From: Cyclobacterium sp. 1_MG-2023
Lineage (GTDB): Bacteria > Bacteroidota > Bacteroidia > Cytophagales > Cyclobacteriaceae
DNA: 64,000 nucleotides
Assembly (NCBI RefSeq): GCF_030546805.1
Contig: NZ_JAUOPC010000001.1
Coordinates: 332,081-396,080, forward strand
Direction of reading: 5' to 3'
The translations under genes and the position numbers were made by a program. Under the pieces are notes generated by a model. That model worked only from the letters and a program-made list of their open reading frames with translations. It was not told the origin of the DNA and searched no databases. Shown in pieces: positions 1 to 8,236 of this stretch; position 1 is the first letter of the stretch, and each line of letters starts with the position of its first letter.

Positions 1-2
1 CT

Positions 3-3000
3 TATAACAATTACCTTACGGAAAATGGGCAAATAAAAGCAGGTCAACCCAAAGTGGCTTTACTTACCAGCGTACCCGGACCTTTCAATTCAAATAGAGA
101 GCACATTGATGATCTTATACGTATGATGAAGGCACGTAATCTCAATGTGTATACAATTTCTGCTGCAACCAAAAGATTAGAATTTCTAAAGGAAGTAAAC
201 CCTGACTTGGTGATTTTGATGCCGCATGGAAGACTTACATTGGGTCAAGAAAATGAAGCCATCTCTTGGCTTAAGGATAAAAATATCCCTTTGCTTACTC
301 CTCTTAGTGTTTTTCAACCATATGAAGAGTGGGTAGATGACCCTCAAGGCTTTGAAGGAGCTTTGCTCTCTATGAGTGTGGTATTACCGGAATTAGATGG
401 AGGCATAAACCCTTATGCGATTATTGCTCAATATGAAGATGAAATGGGGTATTTGTCTTTTCAAACTATACCGGACAGGCTTCAAAAATTTGGGGATATG
501 GTTGAAAAATGGTTGGCATTAAAAGCAAAATCCAATAAGGATAAAAAAATAGCCATTTACTATTTTAAAGGTCCCGGACTCAATGCTATGGTGGCTGCAA
601 ATATGGAAGTAGTCCCTTCCATATACAATGCATTGGTCAAACTTAAAGAAGAGGGATATACCGTAGAAAATCTCCCGGATTCACCAGATGAATTATGGGA
701 AATGATAAATACCCAAGGATCAGTTCTTGGCCCATATGCCAAAGGAGCTTTTGATGATTTTCTCGAAAAGGGAAATCCAGCTATGATAGAAACTTCTAAA
801 TATGAGCAGTGGGTGGCCAAGGATCTTGAAGAGGAAAGATACCAGCAGGTAATAGAGAAATATGGAAAAGCTCCCGGAGAATACCTTTCCAGTCGCAAAG
901 GTGGGAAAGATTATATTGCCGTAGCAAGATTGCAATTTGGCAATATTGTGCTGCTTCCCCAACCTTTGGCAGGTTTGGGAGAAGACACCTTCCGTATTAT
1001 CCATGGCACTGAAAGTGCTCCCCCACATCCATACATTGCCTCTTACCTTTGGACCCGAAACGAATTTCAGGCAGATGCTATCATACATTGGGGTACCCAT
1101 GGAAGTTTGGAATTTACTCCCGGCAAGCAGGTGGCCTTGTCAGGATATGATTGGACAGATGCACTTATCGGTGTTTCACCACATTTTTATGTTTATACCA
1201 TCAGTAATGTTGGAGAAGGGATTATAGCCAAACGCCGAAGCTATGCCATTACCCTAAGTTACCTCACACCTCCTTTTATGGAATCAGAGGTCTCCGGAGA
1301 TCTAAAACAACTAGGAGATAAGCTCAATGCTTTTGTAGCTGCAAAAGGAGCTGTTCGTGAACAATACAGAAGCTCAATTTCAGATTTAGCCATTGACCTT
1401 GACTTACACAAGGATCTAGGTTTAGACAGCACAAGCAAACTAGATGATGAAACCATTTTTAACCTTTCCAATCATATAGAAGAAGTAAGAAACGCTAAAG
1501 TAACCGGTGGGCTGTATACCATTGGCAATAGTTATTCTGATGAACAGCTAGAGAATACTACCATGCTAATGGCCTTAGATCCTATAGCCTATAGCTTGTC
1601 CTTTTTGGACAAACTCGATGGAAAAGTAACACAAAATCAACTCGACAATCAGCTCTATTTTGATCAAAATTACCGCAAGCGGGCGAAAGCCACCATAGGT
1701 AAATTGAAAAATGGTCAAGATGTGGAGCAGGTGTTGAAAAGCCTGATTAATCCAAAGGATTTAGCTGCTGCAAAAGCATGGAAAAAACGTACCCTTGGTA
1801 TGTCCGATGCAGATATAGTGAAAGGTTTTATAAGTATGGGAGATGACGATAGTGGTAAAGAAAATTCAAAGAGGAAAGGAAAAAGTGAGACAAAAGGACC
1901 TAGTGCAAATGAAATAGAAGAACTTAAACGACTGGTTATCGCCATTTCTCCCCATCCTGATCGGGTAGAATTTATTATGAACTTGACTTCTGACAAACAG
2001 TTTAAACAGAGTTCCGGTATACTGGACCCAAAAACCCTGGAAAAGGCGAAAACCGTAGCAAAAGCCATTCCTGCTATGGCAAAAGCCCTAGAGGTAGGCC
2101 AGCAGAAAGATGTTTTTGCTTTGTTAAAAATGATGCAGAAAGAACCGCTTAGACAAATGACCTTTGAGCTTCTTCAGGATGAGGGCCTTGCGGAACAGGT
2201 AGCCTTAGAAAAAGAACGAGCAGATAAAGCACTCATTGAAAAGCTAACCAAAGGTGGATCCATCAATTCTCTAGGCCTAACAAATAATTCCATCGACCTA
2301 AAACGTCTCCCACGTAAAGAACTACTAACACATCTAACGCAACTTAAGACCTATAAGATAAATTGGGCTTTGGTAAAGGAAACTAAACCTGAACCTTTAG
2401 CTACTTATTTTTCCCAAGCTGATTTTGAAAACAAATTGGGAGAAACCATAAATAAAATTGAATTGAAGATTTTAGCTTTAGATAGACAGGAAGAAGAATT
2501 TGCAAGGGCAGTGCTAAATATTGAGCAAGCAGTTCGTTCTGTAGCTAAATATCATAGGGACTTAGAAAGTAGCACTTCAGCAGAATTGCAGGCAGTTCTT
2601 ACCGGGTTAGATGGGGGTTATATCGCCCCTTCTCCGGGAGGAGATCCAATAACCAATCCTGCAACCGTACCTACAGGACGTAATTTGTTTTCTATTGATG
2701 CGGAAAAAACCCCTTCTCCGGAAGCATGGAATGTAGGCGTTACCCTTGCCGAAACTTTGTTAGCTACCCATTTGGAAAAGCACGGAAAATATCCTCAAAA
2801 AGTAAGCTTTACCCTTTGGTCCGGAGACTTCATTGGTACAGAAGGTGCCATGGTGGCTGAGATATTCTATTTACTAGGCGTAGAGCCGGTACGTGATCCC
2901 TTTAAAAGAGTAGTAGATATTCGATTAATTCCTATGAAAGAGCTAGGAAGACCTAGGGTAGATGTGATCGTGCAGACTTCCGGTCAGTTCCGTGATTTGG

Positions 3001-4160
3001 CAGCATCAAGGATGTTTATGATTAATAAAGCTGTAAAAATGGCAGCCGGTGCAGAAGATTCAGCAGAGAACTTTGTGAAAGCAGGAGTTCTTGCAGCTGA
3101 GGAAGTGATGAAGGAAAAGGGAATGTCTCCAAAACAAGCGCGTGAATGGTCCACACAACGTGTATTTGGTGGGGTGAATGGCAACTATGGAACCAATATC
3201 ATGGGAATGGTTGAGAATGGCAATGGTTGGGATGATGAGCAAGAAGTGGCGGATACCTATTTAAACAATATGGGTGCTATATATGATGAGGGAGAAAACT
3301 GGGGTGAATTTCAAAAAGGAGTTTTTGAAGCTGCACTACAAAATACTGAAGTGGTGGTTCAGCCAAGGGAAAACAATACTTGGGGTGGATTAAGTTTAGA
3401 CCATGTGTATGAATTTATGGGTGGCTTGAGCATGGCAGTTCGTTCTGTTACTGGCAATGATCCGGATGCTTACTTCAACGATTTCAGGAATCCTTCCAAG
3501 GCATCTATTCAAGGACTAAAAGAGGCCATTTGGGTGGAAGCCCGTTCCACACTTTTAAACCCTAAATACATCAGTGAATACATGAAAGGAGGGGCAAGTT
3601 CTGCTGAAACCTTTGCAGAAACTTTTCGGAATACTTACGGATGGAATGTAATGAAGCCTGCAGATGTGGCCGATGCACTTTGGAATAATTTGCATGATGT
3701 GTATGTAAATGATAAGCTAAACCTTAATGTCAAAGGCTTTTTTGAAAGAGAAAATCCATATGCCCTGCAAGACATGACAGCGGTGATGCTTGAAACTATT
3801 CGCAAAGGATATTGGAATGCCTCGGAAAATCAGATCAAGGAGCTCAGCAGTTTGCATACCGAGCTGATTAGTTCCCATAAAGCAGGCTGTAGTGGATTTG
3901 TATGTAATAACGAAGCATTGCAAGCATTCATCACTGAAAATCTTTCAGAAGAAGCCGCTGCCACCTATGAAGCCGCACTCAATTCCGTGAAGGAATCCCG
4001 GAATATTGAAGATGGAATGGTGTTAGAAAAAGAAACCCTTACCGAGGGAGTGGAAGATGAAACTTTCGAAGAAAACAGAAACCTAGTTGTCTACGGACTT
4101 GTCGGACTACTATTATTGGTTTTTGTATTCCTGATCATCAAAAGAAGGAAACAAGAATAA
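3..4160 (+). CDS. hmuS: HmuS-like CobN-family haem dechelatase (5' end outside window)
   Basis: The reading frame is open to the left edge. A GTG at 54 could be taken as a start, but about 17 sensible in-frame codons precede it without a stop, so the true start lies upstream. Counted from 54, 1368 residues are visible. The CobN/ChlH signature HWGTHGSLEFTPGK lies near residues 344-357 and a conserved glycine/asparagine-rich block (YGTNIMGMVENGNGW) lies near 1045. A hydrophobic segment at about 1342-1360 followed by basic residues anchors the C-terminus in the membrane. CobN proteins insert cobalt during B12 synthesis, but this form with a C-terminal anchor, followed by hmuT, hmuU and hmuV, matches the Bacteroidota haem locus hmuYRSTUV. 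There HmuS has been reported to remove iron from haem. No cob genes are adjacent. The function is inferred from family and context; the upstream hmuY/hmuR genes would lie outside the window. Confidence 0.85.
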   Translation, partial: YNNYLTENGQIKAGQPKVALLTSVPGPFNSNREHIDDLIRMMKARNLNVYTISAATKRLEFLKEVNPDLVILMPHGRLTLGQENEAISWLKDKNIPLLTPLSVFQPYEEWVDDPQGFEGALLSMSVVLPELDGGINPYAIIAQYEDEMGYLSFQTIPDRLQKFGDMVEKWLALKAKSNKDKKIAIYYFKGPGLNAMVAANMEVVPSIYNALVKLKEEGYTVENLPDSPDELWEMINTQGSVLGPYAKGAFDDFLEKGNPAMIETSKYEQWVAKDLEEERYQQVIEKYGKAPGEYLSSRKGGKDYIAVARLQFGNIVLLPQPLAGLGEDTFRIIHGTESAPPHPYIASYLWTRNEFQADAIIHWGTHGSLEFTPGKQVALSGYDWTDALIGVSPHFYVYTISNVGEGIIAKRRSYAITLSYLTPPFMESEVSGDLKQLGDKLNAFVAAKGAVREQYRSSISDLAIDLDLHKDLGLDSTSKLDDETIFNLSNHIEEVRNAKVTGGLYTIGNSYSDEQLENTTMLMALDPIAYSLSFLDKLDGKVTQNQLDNQLYFDQNYRKRAKATIGKLKNGQDVEQVLKSLINPKDLAAAKAWKKRTLGMSDADIVKGFISMGDDDSGKENSKRKGKSETKGPSANEIEELKRLVIAISPHPDRVEFIMNLTSDKQFKQSSGILDPKTLEKAKTVAKAIPAMAKALEVGQQKDVFALLKMMQKEPLRQMTFELLQDEGLAEQVALEKERADKALIEKLTKGGSINSLGLTNNSIDLKRLPRKELLTHLTQLKTYKINWALVKETKPEPLATYFSQADFENKLGETINKIELKILALDRQEEEFARAVLNIEQAVRSVAKYHRDLESSTSAELQAVLTGLDGGYIAPSPGGDPITNPATVPTGRNLFSIDAEKTPSPEAWNVGVTLAETLLATHLEKHGKYPQKVSFTLWSGDFIGTEGAMVAEIFYLLGVEPVRDPFKRVVDIRLIPMKELGRPRVDVIVQTSGQFRDLAASRMFMINKAVKMAAGAEDSAENFVKAGVLAAEEVMKEKGMSPKQAREWSTQRVFGGVNGNYGTNIMGMVENGNGWDDEQEVADTYLNNMGAIYDEGENWGEFQKGVFEAALQNTEVVVQPRENNTWGGLSLDHVYEFMGGLSMAVRSVTGNDPDAYFNDFRNPSKASIQGLKEAIWVEARSTLLNPKYISEYMKGGASSAETFAETFRNTYGWNVMKPADVADALWNNLHDVYVNDKLNLNVKGFFERENPYALQDMTAVMLETIRKGYWNASENQIKELSSLHTELISSHKAGCSGFVCNNEALQAFITENLSEEAAATYEAALNSVKESRNIEDGMVLEKETLTEGVEDETFEENRNLVVYGLVGLLLLVFVFLIIKRRKQE

Positions 4161-4161
4161 T

Positions 4162-4857
4162 ATGGATTTGGTCATACAATTGCTTTTTGCATTGGCTTTG
4201 TTAAGCCTACTTTTTCAGGTAAGCCAATGGGAAACTTTAGGCATAATTATCTTGGCTATTACCATAGGCTTGATAGCCTATTTCTTGCATCCATGGACAG
4301 TTGAACAGAGTAAGGAACAATTGGAAACTTGGCTAGAAGACCCAATAAAAATGCAAAATTTAGCGGTTATTCAGGTCATCGAAGCCTTGATATTTATTGG
4401 CATTGACTTGGCCTTATTGAAAAAATATTTTGGTCTGTCTGTAAATAAATACATTAAATACGGTAGTTATTTTCCGGGGCTTTTTTGGATGGCCGCAGTA
4501 CTTTATTTGCAAATGATTAGCTTTTATTCTTTTTCAACCATTGATTTTGATTCACTCGCCATATACTTTTCTATGGCCTTAGTGACTTGTTTTGTCTTCA
4601 TTCCTCTAGGCATAAAGAAAATCATTCCTGAGAACTACTTGAGAATGGAGCTAAGGTATACCCTAAGCTTTGGGCAAGTCCTAGGAGGTGTAGTCATCAC
4701 CATATTCTGTCAGCGATTACCCTATAGACCACAACTAAATAATTTTGAATTGACCCCTTTGCTGATCGTTTTAGCCACAACTTTTTCTATGGTTCTATTT
4801 GGCTGGCTATGGTCTCAAATTAGTAAACAAATAAAATTAAATGGAAATACTAAATAA
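4162..4857 (+). CDS. hmuT: HmuT-like polytopic inner-membrane protein
   Basis: This 231-residue protein is almost entirely hydrophobic, with about six or seven predicted membrane segments (roughly residues 3-20, 27-43, 69-88, 102-122, 132-151, 168-183 and 198-217). The ATG sits one base after the hmuS stop codon, and the 3' end overlaps the next gene by 17 bases, so translation is probably coupled. I do not recognise a catalytic motif. The position between the CobN-like protein and the ExbB-like protein is that of HmuT in the hmu loci of Bacteroidota. It may act as an inner-membrane partner or permease for haem, iron or tetrapyrrole handling; this role is inferred only from context. Confidence 0.7.
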   Translation: MDLVIQLLFALALLSLLFQVSQWETLGIIILAITIGLIAYFLHPWTVEQSKEQLETWLEDPIKMQNLAVIQVIEALIFIGIDLALLKKYFGLSVNKYIKYGSYFPGLFWMAAVLYLQMISFYSFSTIDFDSLAIYFSMALVTCFVFIPLGIKKIIPENYLRMELRYTLSFGQVLGGVVITIFCQRLPYRPQLNNFELTPLLIVLATTFSMVLFGWLWSQISKQIKLNGNTK

Positions 4858-5440
4858 ACTGTTGTATTGGATTTCTACCGGACTTATGCTGCCGGTAATC
4901 GTAGTGTTATTGTTTTTATTTCTAAAAGCTTTGGCTGCTTTGGGAAGTTTTTATGGGGATTACTTGGCCCGCTTAAAGGCCACTAAACGCTTGACACCTT
5001 TTCTTAGCGAAATAGCAAATTCCGGTTTAGGAGATAAAGTTATTCCTGCCGGGAAATTTCCATTATTCGGGTATTTACAGCAGTTGTTTGCTTCCAAAAA
5101 CTCTGTGGTAAACCGAGAAAAAACTTTGGCAGATTTTGAATTGGAAATGACCAAAAAGTTGGGAACTACCAAGAGTATGTCCAAGTTGGGGCCTGTATTG
5201 GGATTGATGGGAACCCTGATCCCAATGGGTCCTGCACTTGTAGGATTGGCTTCAGGAGATATCGCTTCCATGGCAGAAAATATGCAGGTAGCTTTTTCTA
5301 CCACGGTAGTAGGACTAATCGTAGGGGCGGTTGGTTATATACTCACTGAAGTGAAACAACGATGGTTTGCTAAAGATCTTTCTCAGTTAATTTATATTTC
5401 AGATTTAATCACAGAGGAGAATGAGACACAGAAAAAATAG
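4841..5440 (+). CDS. hmuU: HmuU-like MotA/TolQ/ExbB proton-channel family protein
   Basis: The 199-residue protein has the ExbB/TolQ topology: one membrane segment near the N-terminus (about 16-38), a cytoplasmic stretch, then two segments (about 119-138 and 150-171). The second contains the small-residue pattern LGLMGTLIPMGPAL and the third contains STTVVGLIVGAVG, both typical of the proton path of this family. It starts 17 bases inside hmuT and overlaps hmuV by 20 bases. In the hmu locus this channel pairs with a DUF2149 protein and not with ExbD, suggesting a dedicated motor for the outer-membrane haem receptor or for HmuS. The family assignment is firm; the partner is inferred from gene order. 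Confidence 0.82.
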   Translation: MEILNKLLYWISTGLMLPVIVVLLFLFLKALAALGSFYGDYLARLKATKRLTPFLSEIANSGLGDKVIPAGKFPLFGYLQQLFASKNSVVNREKTLADFELEMTKKLGTTKSMSKLGPVLGLMGTLIPMGPALVGLASGDIASMAENMQVAFSTTVVGLIVGAVGYILTEVKQRWFAKDLSQLIYISDLITEENETQKK

Positions 5441-5753
5441 TTTTTTAAATCAAAATTCGGACGATGATCCCATTTCCTCAGTAGCCAATCTATTTGACGT
5501 TGCTATGGTATTTGCTGTAGCACTGATGGTTGCTTTGGTTACCCGTTTCAATATGTCCGAAATATTTACTCAGGAAGATTTCACTATGGTAAAAAATCCG
5601 GGGAAGGAGAACATGGAAATAATTACCAAAAAAGGGGAGGAGATCACCCGATACAAATCCAATAAAGATACCAAAAGTGAGGGGAATAAGGGCAAAAGAG
5701 TAGGAACCGCCTATGAATTGGACAATGGAGAAATTATTTATGTGCCGGAGTGA
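5421..5753 (+). CDS. hmuV: HmuV-like DUF2149 protein, probable ExbD-like partner of HmuU
   Basis: The 110-residue protein has an N-terminal cytoplasmic stretch, one membrane segment (about residues 27-44, VAMVFAVALMVALVT) and a short charged periplasmic domain ending in YELDNGEIIYVPE. The N-terminal NSDDDPISSVANLFDVAMVF pattern is the DUF2149 signature as I remember it. Its layout (short cytoplasmic tail, one helix, soluble periplasmic part) is that of ExbD/TolR, although the sequence differs. A purine-rich ribosome-binding site (agaggaga) lies just before the ATG, inside hmuU. It is the last gene of the operon and is followed by a strong inverted repeat. Confidence 0.75.
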   Translation: MRHRKNSFLNQNSDDDPISSVANLFDVAMVFAVALMVALVTRFNMSEIFTQEDFTMVKNPGKENMEIITKKGEEITRYKSNKDTKSEGNKGKRVGTAYELDNGEIIYVPE

Positions 5754-5830
5754 TGAGATTTTCTCCAAAAAAAACAATATTCTTTTTAATCCTACACCAC
5801 ATTTTCCTCAAATGTTTTGAAAGGAATTAA

Positions 5831-5891
5831 GATAGAGAATTGGGTGGTATTTCTGCAGAAAAAAAGCAAAAAAACCACCCAATTCATTATC
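5831..5891. terminator. Hairpin between convergent hmuV and PQQ dehydrogenase genes
   Basis: A perfect 12-bp inverted repeat (gaattgggtggt at 5837-5848, accacccaattc at 5874-5885) encloses an A-rich 25-base loop. A further 4-bp outer pairing is possible (gata 5831-5834 with tatc 5888-5891). It lies between two convergent transcription units and no long T tract follows on either side, so it is better read as a bidirectional 3'-end structure than as a textbook terminator. Confidence 0.5.
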
Positions 5892-5947
5892 TAACCTTTT
5901 GAATTAAAAAACGATTAGGACGACTACAAAGTTTTATTTTGATTTAA

Positions 5948-8170
5948 TCAATCCGGCAATGAAAATGCCATTACCGATCCGGCTGTATTTTTTGAATTCC
6001 CACCAACGGAAAGTACGATGTACTGTTTGCCATCCACTATATAGGTACTTGGATTGGCATTGGCAAACCCGGGTAAGTCGATTTCCCAAAGCTTTTTTCC
6101 CGTATCTTTGTCAAAAGCCCGGAATTTGTTGTCCCGCGTTCCTGCTATAAAAACAAGTCCTCCTGCAGTAACTGTGGGCCCGGCTGAACCTGCTTCGCCT
6201 GTGTCCTGCGAACCTTCCTGAAGCTCAGGCTTATTGCCTAAAGGTACACTCCAGGCATATTCTCCTGAATTTAAATTAATCGCATGTAGCATGCCCCAGG
6301 GTGGATTTATACCCGGCCTTCCTTCTATATCCCTGAAATACCCATAAGCTGTAAGGTTCAGGTATCGTGGAAGACTGTCTACGGATTGGGTTTCGGGTGA
6401 TGCTCCCTGATTGCTGTTGATTTCTTTTAGAAGGGATTCTTCTTGCTGAGGATGTGCTTTATTTTCGTTCTCAAAGAGAAAGGCTAAAATAGCTTCTTCC
6501 TTTGCTTTGTCTGTAATAACACTGGAAAAACTAGGCATTTTACCTCCTCCTTGCTTTATTTTGTTAAGCACATCACCTTCGCTGATTCGACCTTTTAATC
6601 CCACTAAGGAAGGATTTCCCTGCTCATCTCCATTTCGATCTCGTCCATGGCAACTGACACAATAGGTGTTATATATCGATTCTCCTTGCCTATAAACGGA
6701 CAGGTTGGTGATGGCATTTTCCGGCTCTACCTTCTTCATGAGCATGATTTCCGGTGAATTATATGATCTAACATATAGCAGGCCGGTGCTGGCATCAAAA
6801 GCCGCACCACCCCAACTTGATCCTCCGCGTGAACCCGGAAACTGTAAGGTTCCTCTCACGGATGGAGGAGTAAAAAGTCCCTCATATCGATAAGAGCGAA
6901 ATAATTTCACCAACGAATCCCGAGAGGAAGGCGAGTAATTGGCAAGATCTGTTTCGTCCAAATATTGTTTGGTATAGGGAGCAGGTTTTAGTGGAAAGGG
7001 CTGGGTTGGCCAGGCCTCTTCCCCGGAAACATCGGAGGCTGGTACAGGCCTTTCTTCGATTGGAAATAAAGACTCTCCGGTTTCTCGGTCCAATACATAA
7101 AGAAATCCTACTTTGGAAGTTTGGGCAACAGCATCTATTTTTTTGCCATCATGTTCTACGGTTACAAGGTTTGGTGGTGCGGACAAATCATAATCCCACA
7201 AGTCATGATGTACGGTCTGAAAATGCCAAATATATTCTCCTGTTCGGGCATTCACCGCTACTACAGAGTTACCAAACAGGTTCATGCCTTTACGGTCTGC
7301 ACCATAATAATCGTAGGCAGGGGAGCCCGTGGCCATAAAAACTATCCCTCTGGAAATATCCAGACTAAATCCTCCCCAGCTGTTGGCACCACCGGCATAC
7401 TTATATGCATCCTTTGGCCATGATTCATAGCCAACTTGTCCTGGTAGTGGAATGGTATGGAAAGTCCAGTTTAATTCCCCTGTATGTACATCGTATGCCC
7501 TAACATGTCCGGGTTCAGCTCCGTAGAGCTCTGAAACCTCAGTGCCCAAGATCAATAAATCTTCGAAAATAATTCCCGGTGAAGTGGGGATCACCGATAT
7601 TTTATCCGGATCGCCACGCATGCCTTCGTTTAAGTTGACCCTACCTTCGTCCCCAAATGAAGGGATCGGCATTCCGGTGGATGCATCAATGGCAAAAAGT
7701 TTATCCCCACCGGTAAAAAGAATACGTTTGTCTGTTCCGTCCTCCCAATACGCTACACCTCGTTTGACTCCGCCTCCTCGCTCACCATCAAATGGATCAA
7801 AACTCCACTTTAATGTGCCGTTGACGGCATCAACTGCAAATAGACGTCCACGTGCAGAGGTGGTGTACAGCACATCATCAATAATGATAGGGTTACTTTC
7901 ACTGTTTTGTGGACTGCCCCCGGAAATGCTGTCATTGGGTTCGAAAACCCATGCCAAGGCAAGTTTGGATACATTTTCCTTATTGATCTGATCAAGAGGG
8001 GAGTAGCTGCTACTTTCTAAGTCGGCTTTATAAACGCCCCAATTGGAATAGGTATCTTCTTTTTTTGAACTACAGCTTTCACACCATAATAAAAGAAGAA
8101 AAATAAGGACCAGCCTAAAAGGTAAAGGGTAACTCATTTTTTTGGGCATTGCTGCGAAGATGGTTTTCAT
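5948..8170 (-). CDS. PQQ-dependent dehydrogenase with C-terminal-half cytochrome c insert
   Basis: The 740-residue protein is an eight-bladed quinoprotein propeller. The N-terminal motif WGVYKADLESSSYSPLDQI is typical of the membrane glucose dehydrogenase/quinate dehydrogenase family, and repeated GxxxWxF tryptophan-docking strands run through the protein. A haem-binding motif CVSCH sits near residue 505, inside the propeller and before the last blades, so electrons from a sugar or alcohol can pass to a fused c-type cytochrome. The N-terminus (best start perhaps the ATG at 8137, MSYPLPFRLVLIF) is a signal peptide ending in ESC-SSKK, which suggests a lipoprotein. The substrate cannot be told from sequence. 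It lies 66 bases downstream of a second quinoprotein gene and is probably in one operon with it. Confidence 0.85.
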   Translation of the reverse strand: MKTIFAAMPKKMSYPLPFRLVLIFLLLLWCESCSSKKEDTYSNWGVYKADLESSSYSPLDQINKENVSKLALAWVFEPNDSISGGSPQNSESNPIIIDDVLYTTSARGRLFAVDAVNGTLKWSFDPFDGERGGGVKRGVAYWEDGTDKRILFTGGDKLFAIDASTGMPIPSFGDEGRVNLNEGMRGDPDKISVIPTSPGIIFEDLLILGTEVSELYGAEPGHVRAYDVHTGELNWTFHTIPLPGQVGYESWPKDAYKYAGGANSWGGFSLDISRGIVFMATGSPAYDYYGADRKGMNLFGNSVVAVNARTGEYIWHFQTVHHDLWDYDLSAPPNLVTVEHDGKKIDAVAQTSKVGFLYVLDRETGESLFPIEERPVPASDVSGEEAWPTQPFPLKPAPYTKQYLDETDLANYSPSSRDSLVKLFRSYRYEGLFTPPSVRGTLQFPGSRGGSSWGGAAFDASTGLLYVRSYNSPEIMLMKKVEPENAITNLSVYRQGESIYNTYCVSCHGRDRNGDEQGNPSLVGLKGRISEGDVLNKIKQGGGKMPSFSSVITDKAKEEAILAFLFENENKAHPQQEESLLKEINSNQGASPETQSVDSLPRYLNLTAYGYFRDIEGRPGINPPWGMLHAINLNSGEYAWSVPLGNKPELQEGSQDTGEAGSAGPTVTAGGLVFIAGTRDNKFRAFDKDTGKKLWEIDLPGFANANPSTYIVDGKQYIVLSVGGNSKNTAGSVMAFSLPD

Positions 8171-8236
8171 TTTACAGTTTTCTAGCGTTGACAGCGCGTA
8201 AATTAATAAAGTTTTTGCAAACTAGAACCTAGTAAT

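Noticed and set aside
720-1100. 126-codon frame antisense to hmuS
   Set aside because: The plus-strand protein is strongly conserved; the antisense frame has no recognisable features.
3-4160. Cobaltochelatase CobN of B12 synthesis
   Set aside because: The C-terminal anchor and the hmuTUV neighbours fit the haem locus; no cob genes are adjacent.
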